Below, one piece after another: positions 24,926 through 34,693 of a stretch of 64,000 nt of DNA. Source of the DNA: Nanohaloarchaea archaeon B1-Br10_U2g21 (GTDB lineage Archaea > Nanohalarchaeota > Nanosalinia > Nanosalinales > Nanosalinaceae); assembly GCA_001563915.1 (NCBI GenBank), contig LKMP01000002.1, positions 1 through 64,000 of the forward strand, written 5' to 3'. Both the position numbers and the translations under genes were made by a program. Numbering within the stretch: position 1 is the first letter of the stretch; every line of letters begins with the position of its first letter. A model generated the notes under the pieces. The model was not told where the DNA came from. It saw only the letters and a program-made list of their open reading frames with translations, and ran no database searches.

Positions 24926-27900
24926 ATGGCGAGTTATAATCCCCAAAAGATAGAGAAAGATGTCTCCACATATTGGGACAATAAAAATGTTAAAGAAAAA
25001 GTCAGAGCCTCAACTCAAGGCAACGAACCCTTCTTTCTAATTGATGGCCCTCCATATCTTAACGGAGCTCCTCACGTAGGACACATGCAAGGAAAAGTTC
25101 TGAAAGACGTAATGCTTAGATTTAAGCAAATGCAAGGTTTTGACGTACACGACCAAGCAGGATTCGATACTCATGGACTACCCAACGAATTAGCCACTGA
25201 GGAAGAGCTTGGAATAGAAAACAAAAATGAAATTGGAGACAGCATATCCGCAGCCAAATTCATTGAGGAGTGCAAAGCCAGAGCTACTTCAGCCAAAGAC
25301 TTATGGGAAGGTGTCATGGATGACCTCGCCGTATGGCAAGACTTTGAAAATCCCTATATGACCTATGATCCAGAATACATCGAAACTGCATGGTGGCTGC
25401 TAAAGAAGACACATGAAAAAGGCCTCCTATACGAAGACGGTAAACCAATTCACTGGTGCCCAAGATGCCAGACTTCGCTATCAGGTTATGAAGTAACAGA
25501 TGAGTATCAACAGGTTGAAGATATTGCAGTTTACGTAAAGTTTCCTCTACGGGACAGAGAGGAAAAAGTCGTTATCTGGACTACGACTCCATGGACAGTA
25601 CCATCAAACATGGCTGTATTTGTACATCCTGAACACGAATACGCAACAGTAGAAGTACAAGACGAGAAACTCATAATCGCAGAACAATTAGTCGACAAAG
25701 TAATGAATACTGCAGGTATTGAGGAAGAAGAATACGGCGTAACAGACACCTTTAAGGGTAAAGATATTGAAGGCCTAAAATACGATACACCCTTCCTTGA
25801 AGAAGTGCCTAAACAGAGAGAACTTGATGAAATTGAAGGAGTCCACGAAGTCCATACCTCAAACAATCTAGTAACGCTTGAAGAAGGTACAGGTCTTGTA
25901 CACGCAGCCACAGGTCATGGACCTGAAGACTATGAAGAGACTCGACCTCTCAACTTGCCAGTCTTTTCACCATTAGATGAAGAAGGAGTATATACCAACG
26001 AAGCAGGGGAGCTTGAAGGATTAAATGTATTAGAAGTAGACCCAGAAATCGAGTCAAGGCTAGGCGATAAGAGCCTGTTGTTTTACAGCGAACCTTACAG
26101 ACACGACTACCCTCACTGCTGGAGGTGTAAAACCGAATTAATTTACAGAGCTGCTGATCAGTGGTTTATCGAGAATGATGAAGTCAAAAAGAGAATGCTA
26201 GAAGAAAACGATGAAGTTAAATGGGTGCCTGAAAACGCCCAGCAACGTTTCCATAACTTTGTTCAGGACTCTCCGGACTGGTGTATATCCAGACAGAACT
26301 ACTGGGGCATTCCTATACCAATCTGGAGAAACGATGAAACAGGCGAGATACAAATAATAGGAAGTTTTGAAGAACTCGAGGAACAAGTTGGGGAATTACC
26401 ACAAGAGTTCGATCCTCACAAGCATGTAGTTGACGAACTCACATGGGAAGATGAACATGGAACTTTCAGAAGAATACCTGACATATTCGATGTATGGTAT
26501 GACTCTGGTATAGCTCCTTTTGCATCACTCCACTACCCATTTAAGGAAGAACCTTTCGAATCTATGTGGCCCATGGATTTCATTACAGAAGGAAGCGATC
26601 AAATTAGAGGCTGGTTCTATTCCCTGATGTTTACCGGCATACTAGGCTTCGATGAAGCACCATACAAACAAATACTGTTCCAAGGCTACGTACTTGACGC
26701 AGAAGGAGAAAAGATGAGCAAATCTCTAGGAAACGTAGTTGATCCCTCGGAACAAGTAGCAGAATATGGTGCCGATTTACCAAGATTCTACCAACTACGC
26801 CTCGCACCTCCTTGGGAACAAAAAAACTACAACGAAGAAGAAATACAAAACGAAATCTACAGATTCTTCTCAGTACTTTGGAACACAAAAGAATTCTACA
26901 AAACCTATGAAAAAGAGCTCGAAAAGCCTGAAGAACTCAAAATAGAAGACCAGTGGATTCTATCTCGTATAAATTCCATCACCTCAGAATCTGAAGAGAA
27001 AATGGAGAAAGGTCATTTCTTCAAAGTCGCTAGAGAACTTGAAAGATTTGTAGTAAACGATCTATCCCGATGGTACGTGAAAAAAGTACGGCCTAGGATT
27101 AAAAACGAGGACAACTCAGCGTTGTGGACACTGAAAAAAGCCATCTATCAAGTTAACCTATTGATGGCTCCTTTCTCACCTTATATCACCGAGAAAATTT
27201 ATCAAGACCTTGATGGAAAAAACATATCAGTACATTCAGAAGACTATCCTAAGCACGAAGAAGAAAGAATAGATGAAACACTAGAAAATGGAATGGAAAT
27301 TGCTAGAGAGATAGTTGAAGAATCTATTAAAATCCGAGATCAGGAAGCATACAATTTGAGATGGCCAGGACGTAGAATAGTCCTCTCCGTAGAAAAAGAA
27401 ACTGAAAAGCTTCTTTTTGAGTTTGAAGATCTGATTAAAGAAATGGCCAACGTAAAAGAAATAGAGTATGGCGGTGTAGCGTCCAATCTCATAGCAAAAC
27501 CTGATTATTCTTCTTTAGGACCCAAATTTGGTTCATCAGCAGACAAAGTAGCTGAGCGAATTGAATCCCTGACCCATAGCCAGATAGACCAGTTGCAGTC
27601 AATTGGAGAGATAGAAGTCGATGGATTTGACATCACTGAAGATGATGTAGAGGTTAGCAGAGAATCACCTGAAGATGTAGGAAGCAAAGCTTTCTCAAAG
27701 GGAGAACTAGTCCTTGATTTAGAGATGACTCCTGAAATCAAGGAAGAAGCGTTTGCCTCAGAACTTGTAAGAGCAGTGCAGCAAAAACGAAAGGATGAAG
27801 GTCTTGACGTTGAAGACAAAGTCGAACTTTCATTAGAACCTCGTTTCAAGAACTTTGAGAACTTGTTTGAACAGAGGATTAATCTAAAGTCGCTAGACTT

Positions 27901-27985
27901 TAAGGAAAAGAGTTTAGAGGTTTCAGGAATGGCCAAGTTTGAAAATGAAAAAACAGAGTTTTCCTTTTCCCAACCTGTAGAATAG
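24926..27985 (+). CDS. ileS: Isoleucyl-tRNA synthetase
   Basis: 1019 residues, full length for archaeal IleRS. HVGH at 50-53 (HIGH motif), GFDTHGLPNE connecting block, an editing domain with VVIWTTTPWTVPSN, zinc-type CPRC and CWRC pairs, and KMSKS at 596-600. The C-terminal region has the archaeal/eukaryotic-type anticodon and appended domain (RAVQQKRKDEGLDVEDKVEL). It charges tRNA-Ile; a tRNA-Ile(GAT) gene is at 47519-47593. Confidence 0.96.
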   Translation: MASYNPQKIEKDVSTYWDNKNVKEKVRASTQGNEPFFLIDGPPYLNGAPHVGHMQGKVLKDVMLRFKQMQGFDVHDQAGFDTHGLPNELATEEELGIENKNEIGDSISAAKFIEECKARATSAKDLWEGVMDDLAVWQDFENPYMTYDPEYIETAWWLLKKTHEKGLLYEDGKPIHWCPRCQTSLSGYEVTDEYQQVEDIAVYVKFPLRDREEKVVIWTTTPWTVPSNMAVFVHPEHEYATVEVQDEKLIIAEQLVDKVMNTAGIEEEEYGVTDTFKGKDIEGLKYDTPFLEEVPKQRELDEIEGVHEVHTSNNLVTLEEGTGLVHAATGHGPEDYEETRPLNLPVFSPLDEEGVYTNEAGELEGLNVLEVDPEIESRLGDKSLLFYSEPYRHDYPHCWRCKTELIYRAADQWFIENDEVKKRMLEENDEVKWVPENAQQRFHNFVQDSPDWCISRQNYWGIPIPIWRNDETGEIQIIGSFEELEEQVGELPQEFDPHKHVVDELTWEDEHGTFRRIPDIFDVWYDSGIAPFASLHYPFKEEPFESMWPMDFITEGSDQIRGWFYSLMFTGILGFDEAPYKQILFQGYVLDAEGEKMSKSLGNVVDPSEQVAEYGADLPRFYQLRLAPPWEQKNYNEEEIQNEIYRFFSVLWNTKEFYKTYEKELEKPEELKIEDQWILSRINSITSESEEKMEKGHFFKVARELERFVVNDLSRWYVKKVRPRIKNEDNSALWTLKKAIYQVNLLMAPFSPYITEKIYQDLDGKNISVHSEDYPKHEEERIDETLENGMEIAREIVEESIKIRDQEAYNLRWPGRRIVLSVEKETEKLLFEFEDLIKEMANVKEIEYGGVASNLIAKPDYSSLGPKFGSSADKVAERIESLTHSQIDQLQSIGEIEVDGFDITEDDVEVSRESPEDVGSKAFSKGELVLDLEMTPEIKEEAFASELVRAVQQKRKDEGLDVEDKVELSLEPRFKNFENLFEQRINLKSLDFKEKSLEVSGMAKFENEKTEFSFSQPVE

Positions 27986-28011
27986 AAAAGGTTTGGCCGA
28001 GGATATAAGTT

Positions 28012-29100
28012 ATGAACACTGAAGAACTTGAACCCGCTGTAAGTTTTCTTAAGGAATGCGAGGCCTCTAAAGTTAAAATTCTCCATCATTGGGATATGGA
28101 TGGTGTGGCTTCTGCCGCAATAATTTCAAAAATCTTGAGAAATATACGTGGAAAAGAAGCAGAAGATGTTTCAATACCTTTGAAAAGAGCCTATCACCTC
28201 TCAGAAGAAGAAAATAAACAACTAAAAGATTTTGATAAGCTAATCGTGCTTGACTTTAACTTACAAGCTTCAGAACTTGAAGCTCTCAACCAAGAACTTG
28301 ATGTGCTTGTAGTAGATCATCACAACTTTGACCGAGTGCCAGATATACCTTTTCTAAATCCTCGAGAGTTAGAAGCAGAAGCCTACGTGCCTTGCAGCAA
28401 AATATGCTTAGATATTGCTGCAGAGTTTGATCTGGAAGATGAAGTAAGGTGGATAGCTGGCCTAGGAATCATACAGGACTTTGGAGTAGCCTCGTGTCCC
28501 GAGGTATTTGAAGAATTAGAGGAAGACTATCAAAGATATTTACCAGAGGAGTTAACACAGCATGAGCTGGCGAAGAACTGCGAATATGGGCGTTATTCTT
28601 CTGTTCTTAATATTAAACCTTACAGAGATTCTAGACATTATTCTAAACTTGCTTACAGAGCTTTAATGGAATCAGATGATTTAATGGAGCTTGAAGCTCA
28701 AGAGTCTTACAGAAAGGTTTACGAAGTATACTTAGAAATGCAGACTGAGTTCAACAGACTTATAGAGAATTATGACGAAGAACGAGAGATTGATAGAGAA
28801 AAAATGGTGATCATATTTGAAATTGATTCACAATTCAACATTAATTCTTCTATTGCAACTAACATGTCAACAAAAACGCCTGACTGGATACATCTAGTCG
28901 TACATAGAGATGGAGAAGTAAATATTAGCGCTAGATGTCAGAGCGGTAGAGTAGATCTCGGAGAACTAATGAGAGAAGCCCTGCCTCAAAAAGCTATAGA
29001 GAACGGCGCTGAAGCAGGAGGGCACGAGAATGCTGCAGGAGCATCTATGGAGCCTGAACATTATGAATTATTCAAACAGAACTTCAAAGAACTGCTATAA
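28012..29100 (+). CDS. DHH family phosphoesterase (RecJ/NrnA-like)
   Basis: 362 residues. HHWDMDGVASAAI at 25-37 (motif I), IVLDFNLQ (motif II), VVDHHNF (the DHH motif), then a DHHA1 domain ending in GGHENAAGAS. It is shorter than the other DHH protein in this window (453 residues) and lacks its extra insert, so it more likely acts on short oligonucleotides or single-stranded ends. It follows ileS by 26 bases. Confidence 0.85.
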   Translation: MNTEELEPAVSFLKECEASKVKILHHWDMDGVASAAIISKILRNIRGKEAEDVSIPLKRAYHLSEEENKQLKDFDKLIVLDFNLQASELEALNQELDVLVVDHHNFDRVPDIPFLNPRELEAEAYVPCSKICLDIAAEFDLEDEVRWIAGLGIIQDFGVASCPEVFEELEEDYQRYLPEELTQHELAKNCEYGRYSSVLNIKPYRDSRHYSKLAYRALMESDDLMELEAQESYRKVYEVYLEMQTEFNRLIENYDEEREIDREKMVIIFEIDSQFNINSSIATNMSTKTPDWIHLVVHRDGEVNISARCQSGRVDLGELMREALPQKAIENGAEAGGHENAAGASMEPEHYELFKQNFKELL

Positions 29101-29140
29101 GCCTGAGTGTATTTAAACACTAGAGAACTATAAACAAAGC

Positions 29141-29245
29141 ATGGGAGCAACCGAACGTAAAGCCGAGAAACAGAAGGAAAAAGCAAAAGAACTTCTAGGC
29201 CTATCCGATGAGAGAGCAAAGGAAATATTTGAAGACGATGAATAA
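29141..29245 (+). CDS. 34-residue charged small protein
   Basis: A short ORF, helix-forming and highly charged (TERKAEKQKEKAKELLGLSD then ERAKEIFEDDE). TATTTAAAC near 29109 is centred about 28 bases before the ATG, a leaderless layout as for other genes here, which supports it as real. No family recognised. Confidence 0.5.
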   Translation: MGATERKAEKQKEKAKELLGLSDERAKEIFEDDE

Positions 29246-29314
29246 ACCTCCTATATTTTTCCTTTAGTTTTTTCGAAGCCTTTTCAATTGATTCTTCAAT
29301 TTAGGCTAATGATG

Positions 29315-30706
29315 TCAGTACCACTTAGATTTTTCATCAGAATCCTCAACTTCAAATCCCAATTCTTCTAATTGGTCGCGAATAAAGTCTGATAATTTAT
29401 AGTCTCCTTCTTCGCGCGCATTGTCTCTGACATCTAGCAACATATCAGCCATTGAAGCCTCTCTGGCACTGACCGGAGTCTTGATGTCAACACCCAGCAC
29501 CTTTGAAAGTTTTCTAAGCGTCATGCCTGCCTGCTCTGAAGCTTCTCCTCTCGAGTTCACCTTTCCCGCAAACTTTAGTAAGGCCTGTTTAGCCTTTGGA
29601 GTGTTGAGATCATCATCCATAAATTCTAGGAATTCCTTTTCTAAGGCTTCTGCCTCAGTTTCTAGACCTTCTCCATCCGAGAGCTTATACGCTTTTCTTA
29701 ATTTTTTGAGTTCTTTCTCAGCCTTTTCTATACCATTTTTTGAGAAATCAGTCTCAGACCTATAATGCGCTGAATTAATGTAAAGTCTTATTGAATCGCC
29801 GGAGAAACCTTCTTGAAGCAGTTCTCTAACTGTGTAGAAATTTCCCTTAGACTTACTCATTTTTTCACCCTCAACCCTTATGAACTCATTATGAATCCAG
29901 TACTTCGACTGACCTTTACCTGATGCAGCAAAGGCCTGAGCTCTTTCATTTGGATGATGTGGGAAAATATGGTCTTTTCCTCCTGCATGAATATCGAACT
30001 CAGCTCCTAAGTATTTCTGACTCATTACTGAGCATTCGAGATGCCATCCCGGATAACCCTCAGACCACGGAGACTCCCATTTCATAGCATGATTCTTGTC
30101 CGCATTAATCCATAATGCAAAGTCAAATTGATTCCTCTTATTGTCATCATGATCTACACGGGCCTGTGCTTCACTCTTAAGTTGTTCTACGTCTTTTTTT
30201 GCCATCTCGCCATAAGGATAATCTTCAGCAAACGCCTCCACGTCAAAGTAAACACTCCCTTCCGCTTCATACGCATAACCATTCTGAATTATTTCTTTGA
30301 TATAATAAATCATTTCATTGATATGTCCAGTTGCACGAGGCACAATATTCTGGCGCTCAATGTTTAGGGACTGAGTATCTTCGAAATAACGCTGAATCTG
30401 AGTTTCCACTAACTCCATAGGTTCCAGACCCAATTCATTAGCACGTTTTTCTACTTTATCCTCTCCTTGATCCCCATCATCGGTTAAATGACCTACATCC
30501 GTAATATTTTGGACGTGTCTGACACTGTATCCTTTATATTCTAAATAACGTCTTAGCGTATCCCAAACCACATAAGCTCTAGCGTTTCCAATATGGACAT
30601 CATCATAAATAGTCTGGCCACAGCTGTACATCTTGACTCTACCTTCTTCTAACGGTTTAAATTCTTCTTTTTCTCTACTCAAAGTATTGTACAACTTCAA
30701 CGCCAT
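29315..30706 (-). CDS. cysS: Cysteinyl-tRNA synthetase
   Basis: 463 residues. SCGQTIYDDVHIGNARAY carries the first zinc Cys and the HIGN version of the HIGH motif; ECSVMS, HHPNERAQ complete the zinc site; KMSKSKGNF is the ATP loop. The length matches standard CysRS, so Cys-tRNA is made directly and not by the SepRS/SepCysS route. The cognate tRNA-Cys is at 32335-32405. Confidence 0.96.
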   Translation of the reverse strand: MALKLYNTLSREKEEFKPLEEGRVKMYSCGQTIYDDVHIGNARAYVVWDTLRRYLEYKGYSVRHVQNITDVGHLTDDGDQGEDKVEKRANELGLEPMELVETQIQRYFEDTQSLNIERQNIVPRATGHINEMIYYIKEIIQNGYAYEAEGSVYFDVEAFAEDYPYGEMAKKDVEQLKSEAQARVDHDDNKRNQFDFALWINADKNHAMKWESPWSEGYPGWHLECSVMSQKYLGAEFDIHAGGKDHIFPHHPNERAQAFAASGKGQSKYWIHNEFIRVEGEKMSKSKGNFYTVRELLQEGFSGDSIRLYINSAHYRSETDFSKNGIEKAEKELKKLRKAYKLSDGEGLETEAEALEKEFLEFMDDDLNTPKAKQALLKFAGKVNSRGEASEQAGMTLRKLSKVLGVDIKTPVSAREASMADMLLDVRDNAREEGDYKLSDFIRDQLEELGFEVEDSDEKSKWY

Positions 30707-30808
30707 AAATTATTCTTAGTCACAGGAAGCTTTAATTTTTCCGCGTAAGAAAAAGCAAAAAATTCAATCTTTTCAAAAATAATCCATAAAAGCGACAACC
30801 TACTTAAT

Positions 30809-31300
30809 TTAAGCAGTCATTTTCTCAAGCTTTCTGATAAATTTCTGAATCTTAGGCCTTTCTTTAACCACCTGAGACTCCGAAGCATCCAAGCTATCAA
30901 GTAATTCTTCAGCACCAACCCACTTTATCTCAGATAAATCATCTTGTGCAGAAGCATTTCCTTTTTCAGCTTCACAATGATAGAAAAGCCTAACCATAGG
31001 CGTCCTATCCGAATCATACTCCTTTTTGTACAAATCTAAAAGCCTATACACCTTAACCTGTAAGCCTGTTTCTTCTTTAATCTCTCTTTTCACAGCATCT
31101 TCGACATTTTCTCCATAATCAAGATGCCCTCCTGGGAAAATCCACTGTCCGCTAATAGGATGTCCCTCAGACTCTTCCTTGCGCCCTATCAAAATTTTTC
31201 CTTCTCTAGTAATTATGCTTGATAATACGACTCTGAATGTATCTCGTGCAATAACTTTATCGCCTATTGAAAGACTTGAACCCTTATTTGATAAAATCAC
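30809..31300 (-). CDS. Nudix hydrolase (MutT-like)
   Basis: 163 residues. Nudix box GGHLDYGENVEDAVKREI then KEETGL at 57-80 with G58, E64, R72-E73 and E76-E77 all intact. The preceding FRVVLSSIITREGKILIGRK and GQWIFPGG are typical of nucleotide or NDP-sugar pyrophosphatases. Substrate unknown. The first 15-20 residues are poorly conserved-looking, so a later start is possible. Confidence 0.85.
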   Translation of the reverse strand: MILSNKGSSLSIGDKVIARDTFRVVLSSIITREGKILIGRKEESEGHPISGQWIFPGGHLDYGENVEDAVKREIKEETGLQVKVYRLLDLYKKEYDSDRTPMVRLFYHCEAEKGNASAQDDLSEIKWVGAEELLDSLDASESQVVKERPKIQKFIRKLEKMTA

Positions 31301-31364
31301 AGGTCAAAAAAAATGAAGTAATTAAATTCAGCACAGACAATACTATTTTCTAGGTGTAAAAAAG

Positions 31365-31727
31365 TTGCCAAAACTGTCTTTGAAACCAAAGAATGTTAGA
31401 GATGAAGTAATATTCGAAGTTTATGACTTATCATTTGAGAATTTCCATGAACAAGTAGGAGAGCTTAAAGGAAAAGGCAGTCTCAAACTCAATAAAGGTT
31501 CCTATAAAGTCCTAGCAAAAGACGGTGATAGAACTTACAGAAAAGTAGTTTTGGTCGATGGAAGTATGACTGCTATAATCGACTTCGCAGATAAATATGA
31601 TCCTTTAGAAAAAAAGTCGGGTTTGAAACTAATAGCAACCTTGATGTTAATATCTCTAATATTAGCAATTATAATGTATTACTTAGGCATACCAGAATAT
31701 CTAGAGGCCTTATTATTGAATCTATAA
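31365..31727 (+). CDS. Tail-anchored membrane protein
   Basis: 120 residues starting at TTG. A beta-rich soluble part (KPKNVRDEVIFEVYDLSF, GSYKVLAKDGDRTYRKVVLV) is followed by one membrane helix at about 88-107 (LIATLMLISLILAIIMYYLG). No recognised family. The fold pattern resembles small carboxypeptidase-regulatory or PEGA-like beta domains, but this is only a resemblance. Confidence 0.55.
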   Translation: MPKLSLKPKNVRDEVIFEVYDLSFENFHEQVGELKGKGSLKLNKGSYKVLAKDGDRTYRKVVLVDGSMTAIIDFADKYDPLEKKSGLKLIATLMLISLILAIIMYYLGIPEYLEALLLNL

Positions 31728-31743
31728 ATTTAAACCAAAAAAC

Positions 31744-32289
31744 TTATTCTAAGACTGTAGATTCATCACTTACGCCAGCACAGTCCTTAAAAGAGGCTTC
31801 GATTCTAGTAAAGTTTCCTATAGGTACCCTCTGATTTCTGCCTTCCCCTTCAAAAAACACCGTTTCAAAAGAATCTTGGTCTCCATCCATTTCTAAGCCT
31901 ACATCAGCATGATGCGTACTATCATACGTAATATAGCTCTCATCTCCAAGAATGACTACATCCTTAAGCTCAAGTTCTGCATTAGAACAATCGCTAATAG
32001 GTGAAGGAGACCTGTCTGTATCAAAAATACCTGGATCAATGTAGTCTCCTATTAAAAAACCTGATATTCCTAGCGCTAGGACTGCAAAAACTGTTAAGAA
32101 CGGTATAGAACGTTTTTCTCTAACATCTTTAACAGCTATGGCAGGTTCTTCACTTGAAAAGATGTGGCTTACAACTTCAGAATCATGGCCTGCGTTCTCT
32201 AGAGAATCTATTATCTGTTTTTCGGAGTAACCATTCTCTAGCTGTTCTTTAGCCCACTTTTTTAGCTCTTTTTCGCTAAAATCCTCCAT
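31744..32289 (-). CDS. Single-pass membrane protein with an N-terminal three-helix domain
   Basis: 181 residues. The first 45 (KELKKWAKEQLENGYSEKQI, then SLENAGHDSEVVSHIF) resemble the short helical domain found at the start of many archaeal membrane proteins. A membrane helix lies near 63-82, followed by an extracellular beta domain with two cysteines (SDCSNAELE, KDCAGVSD) that could form a disulfide. Function unknown. Confidence 0.55.
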   Translation of the reverse strand: MEDFSEKELKKWAKEQLENGYSEKQIIDSLENAGHDSEVVSHIFSSEEPAIAVKDVREKRSIPFLTVFAVLALGISGFLIGDYIDPGIFDTDRSPSPISDCSNAELELKDVVILGDESYITYDSTHHADVGLEMDGDQDSFETVFFEGEGRNQRVPIGNFTRIEASFKDCAGVSDESTVLE

Positions 32290-32334
32290 AACATATTCTG
32301 TGCTGGCTTAGATAAAAACCTTTCATAGAAAGTT

Positions 32335-32405
32335 AGCCGGAGCTGGGATTTGCACCCAGGTACGCCGCTCTGCAGGCGGCTGCATAACTACTCTGCCACT
32401 CCGGC
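32335..32405 (-). tRNA. tRNA-Cys (anticodon GCA)
   Basis: 71 bases. Acceptor GCCGGAG pairs with CTCCGGC and the discriminator is U, the cysteine identity base. Anticodon loop CTGCAGA gives GCA. No intron. Confidence 0.95.
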
Positions 32406-32538
32406 CTATAAAACGAGAATAGTAGACAAGCTATTTTAAACCCTGTACGACACCCCCATTAAAACTCATAGAATTTTTTAACTTCGCAAAATAGAAGAAA
32501 TAAGTGGAGAATAGGATTCACCATAAACTTTTACTAAC

Positions 32539-32661
32539 CTAAATTTTCAGAGCTTTCTGGCATTGTTTTACCCTCTGAATCTCTCTTCCGTGTTCTACCT
32601 CAAAACCCTGGTTTACTCCTATTCTATGCCTGAATTTCTCAACTATCTCTTTCTTCTCCAA
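32539..32661 (-). CDS. 40-residue basic small protein
   Basis: A short ORF from TTG at 32661 with GAGGTG (32674-32669) seven bases upstream, an ideal spacing. The product is rich in Lys, Arg and Glu (MEKKEIVEKFRHRIGVNQ near its start, ending KQCQKALKI) and looks helical. It lies in the otherwise empty 32406-32818 spacer downstream of cdc6. No family recognised. The rest of this spacer holds nothing I can support; I looked for origin repeats and found none convincing. Confidence 0.45.
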   Translation of the reverse strand: MEKKEIVEKFRHRIGVNQGFEVEHGREIQRVKQCQKALKI

Positions 32662-32818
32662 AACTTTTCACCTCTAAGGCCTTATGCAATGATGACAAAT
32701 GGGAAATTCCCCCTCTCCCACTCTTTTTCTTAGCCTCGGGGATAAGTAGAAATGCGCATGCACCAGTATTTAAACCGATTTGGAGTTGTCCGAATGTCCG
32801 AAAAAACCAATTTTTCTT

Positions 32819-33832
32819 CTAATCTTGCAAACTGTAAATCCGGTCTTGTGTCGATCCTCTTATATCCACAAGCCCCTTATCATGCATATCCTTCATATAT
32901 CGCCTCATAGATCTCTTTGACCTAGGGCTATCAACTTGGCTCTCATAAACTTCATAGAGCTCTCCCGGCCTAACTTCGCCTCGTTCTTTCAACACCTTAT
33001 AAAGCGCTTTCTGCTGGTCATTAAGTTTTTGTAAAGACACAGATTTATTCTGCTCCACAGCTGTTGAAAAACTCTCTTCAATTAATTCTCCAGGAATTTC
33101 TTTTAGGCCTTTTGTCTCCGCTTTTTGTGCTGCAAGTTTCAAACTGTTGATGGCTATTCTTGCATCCCCTGAGGCATGAGAAGCTATTTTTTGCAGTTCT
33201 CTTGATCTTACCGAATTATTCCTCAAACCATATTTTACTCGGTCTTCAAGAATATCAACTAGTTCTTTCTCATCGTAGGCCTTAAACCTGATTTCTTCTA
33301 TGCCTGAGAACGACGACCTGATTCGGTCATCAAGTGATGCAAATATATCTCGGCGATTCGCAATCAGTATTACTGCAACTTTTTGGTACCTCGACATGTC
33401 AAAAAGAACTTTTTCATCTTTAATCTGGTCTACCTCGTCAAGAACCACAACCATAGGTTGTTTTCTAGCTTTTTCCTCAAACATATCGACTAGTTTTTCA
33501 GTAGATGTGCCGTCACGCATTACAAATTCATTCATGTCTCTTAGAAGCTTGTAATATACTTCAAATCTCGAGGGCTGTCCGAATCCATCAACAGTTCCTG
33601 AGAGTACCTGTGGCGAATGTTTCTTTAACTCTTCTACAACATACTGTGCCATTGCACTTTTACCTGTGCCGGGAGGACCATAGATTAACATATCTATAGG
33701 CGGAAATCCTTCAAGTATGGGTCTCAAATTATCAGCTATAACCTGTCTCTCGTTCCCACGATGCAGCATTTTATTTGGGAGATAGTCAGCGGTTAAAACC
33801 CTAGCGTCCTGTATGACAGTGTTTCTATTCAC
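32819..33832 (-). CDS. cdc6: Orc1/Cdc6 replication initiator
   Basis: 337 residues. AAA+ Walker A YGPPGTGKS at 51-59, Walker B VVVLDEVDQ, sensor NRRDIF, sensor 2 GDARIAINSL, and a C-terminal winged helix (LYEVYESQVDSPRSKRSMRR). It binds origin repeats and loads MCM. The start is a GTG, and a TATA-like TATATAAT lies close upstream at about 33845. It is the only Cdc6 seen here. In many archaea the origin lies beside this gene, but neither flank shows clear repeats. Confidence 0.93.
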   Translation of the reverse strand: MNRNTVIQDARVLTADYLPNKMLHRGNERQVIADNLRPILEGFPPIDMLIYGPPGTGKSAMAQYVVEELKKHSPQVLSGTVDGFGQPSRFEVYYKLLRDMNEFVMRDGTSTEKLVDMFEEKARKQPMVVVLDEVDQIKDEKVLFDMSRYQKVAVILIANRRDIFASLDDRIRSSFSGIEEIRFKAYDEKELVDILEDRVKYGLRNNSVRSRELQKIASHASGDARIAINSLKLAAQKAETKGLKEIPGELIEESFSTAVEQNKSVSLQKLNDQQKALYKVLKERGEVRPGELYEVYESQVDSPRSKRSMRRYMKDMHDKGLVDIRGSTQDRIYSLQD

Positions 33833-33873
33833 AGAAATTAATTATATACAATGCTTTATGCATTTAACCTGTT

Positions 33874-34167
33874 TCAGGCAATATAATCATGACTTTCCTC
33901 TGATTCAGCCTTATCTTTTTCGCGCTCTTCTAACTCTATCTCCCCATACTTTTCCTCATATCTTTCAATATTATGCTCCAACAAATTTTTGAACCGTTTA
34001 GCGCTTTCAGGAGATGTAATAATCGGTTGATGCTCAACTGAGACTTTTTTATCTCCCTCAGGACCTTCAATAACAGGAACAGATTTTCTAAAATCTAAAA
34101 CAAATTCGCTGTTTCTGAAAACTAACGCAATACTATCAGAGTAAAAACTTTTACCTCTCATTTTCAC
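33874..34167 (-). CDS. DUF3467 protein
   Basis: 97 residues. SDSIALVFRNSEFVLDFRK, then EHQPIITSPESAKRFKNLLE and NIERYEEKYGEIEL match the DUF3467 family: an N-terminal beta part, the SPxxAKRL block and a terminal helix. No molecular function is established for the family. An acidic tail follows. It lies upstream of cdc6 on the same strand. Confidence 0.75.
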   Translation of the reverse strand: MKMRGKSFYSDSIALVFRNSEFVLDFRKSVPVIEGPEGDKKVSVEHQPIITSPESAKRFKNLLEHNIERYEEKYGEIELEEREKDKAESEESHDYIA

Positions 34168-34201
34168 AAGTCCAATTTGAAGTATGAAGGATAAAAAGCC
34201 C

Positions 34202-34693
34202 TTAGATGTACTGATTGGCGAAGATTATAAAGAATATGGTCCACCACCCAACTATCGAAATTAATGCAAATACACCGGCAAGCCTTTCAAATTTCGTAAC
34301 CTCAATGTTTTCAGCATCCCATTCATCTGCAAGCTGCCTGAAACGTGGAGTGATTTTCTCGTTCAATATTATTCCATTAACGAATACTATACTAACTAAA
34401 ATCATCTTAGTCTGAAAGAACCAACCATGAACATTTTCAGGATATTGAGATATCAAATATATACCTGTAAATCCGAGTATTGTAAGACCTATCCACACAA
34501 GTAGCGATAATACAGATGCAAGTTTAGCAAAGACAGGTGCAAACTTTTTCTTAAAATGTAATAGCATAAGCATCGAATCAGTGGCCGTAACAGCTCCTAT
34601 AGCTATAACTGCCGCGGCCAAGTGCGCAAATCTTATCAAAATATATGGATCATTAAATGAATTTTGGAAAAGCCCTATGATGCCAGAAATCAC
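34202..34693 (-). CDS. Four-helix membrane protein, CopD/DUF2214-like
   Basis: 163 residues with helices near 22-42, 60-82, 97-115 and 141-160. RFAHLAAAVIAIGAVTATD with an early membrane His resembles CopD-type or related haem/copper-associated membrane families, and a His-Gly-Trp loop (NVHGWFF) precedes helix 3. The ligand is not established. It starts at a GTG that shares one base with the stop of the 37-residue membrane protein gene upstream, so both are translated together. Confidence 0.6.
   Translation of the reverse strand: MISGIIGLFQNSFNDPYILIRFAHLAAAVIAIGAVTATDSMLMLLHFKKKFAPVFAKLASVLSLLVWIGLTILGFTGIYLISQYPENVHGWFFQTKMILVSIVFVNGIILNEKITPRFRQLADEWDAENIEVTKFERLAGVFALISIVGWWTIFFIIFANQYI

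Noticed and set aside
32406-32818. Replication origin next to cdc6
   Set aside because: I looked for repeated ORB-like G-rich boxes and an AT-rich unwinding stretch on both sides of cdc6. Only a single GGGAGAGGGGG-like run near 32710 was seen, with no repeated partners.
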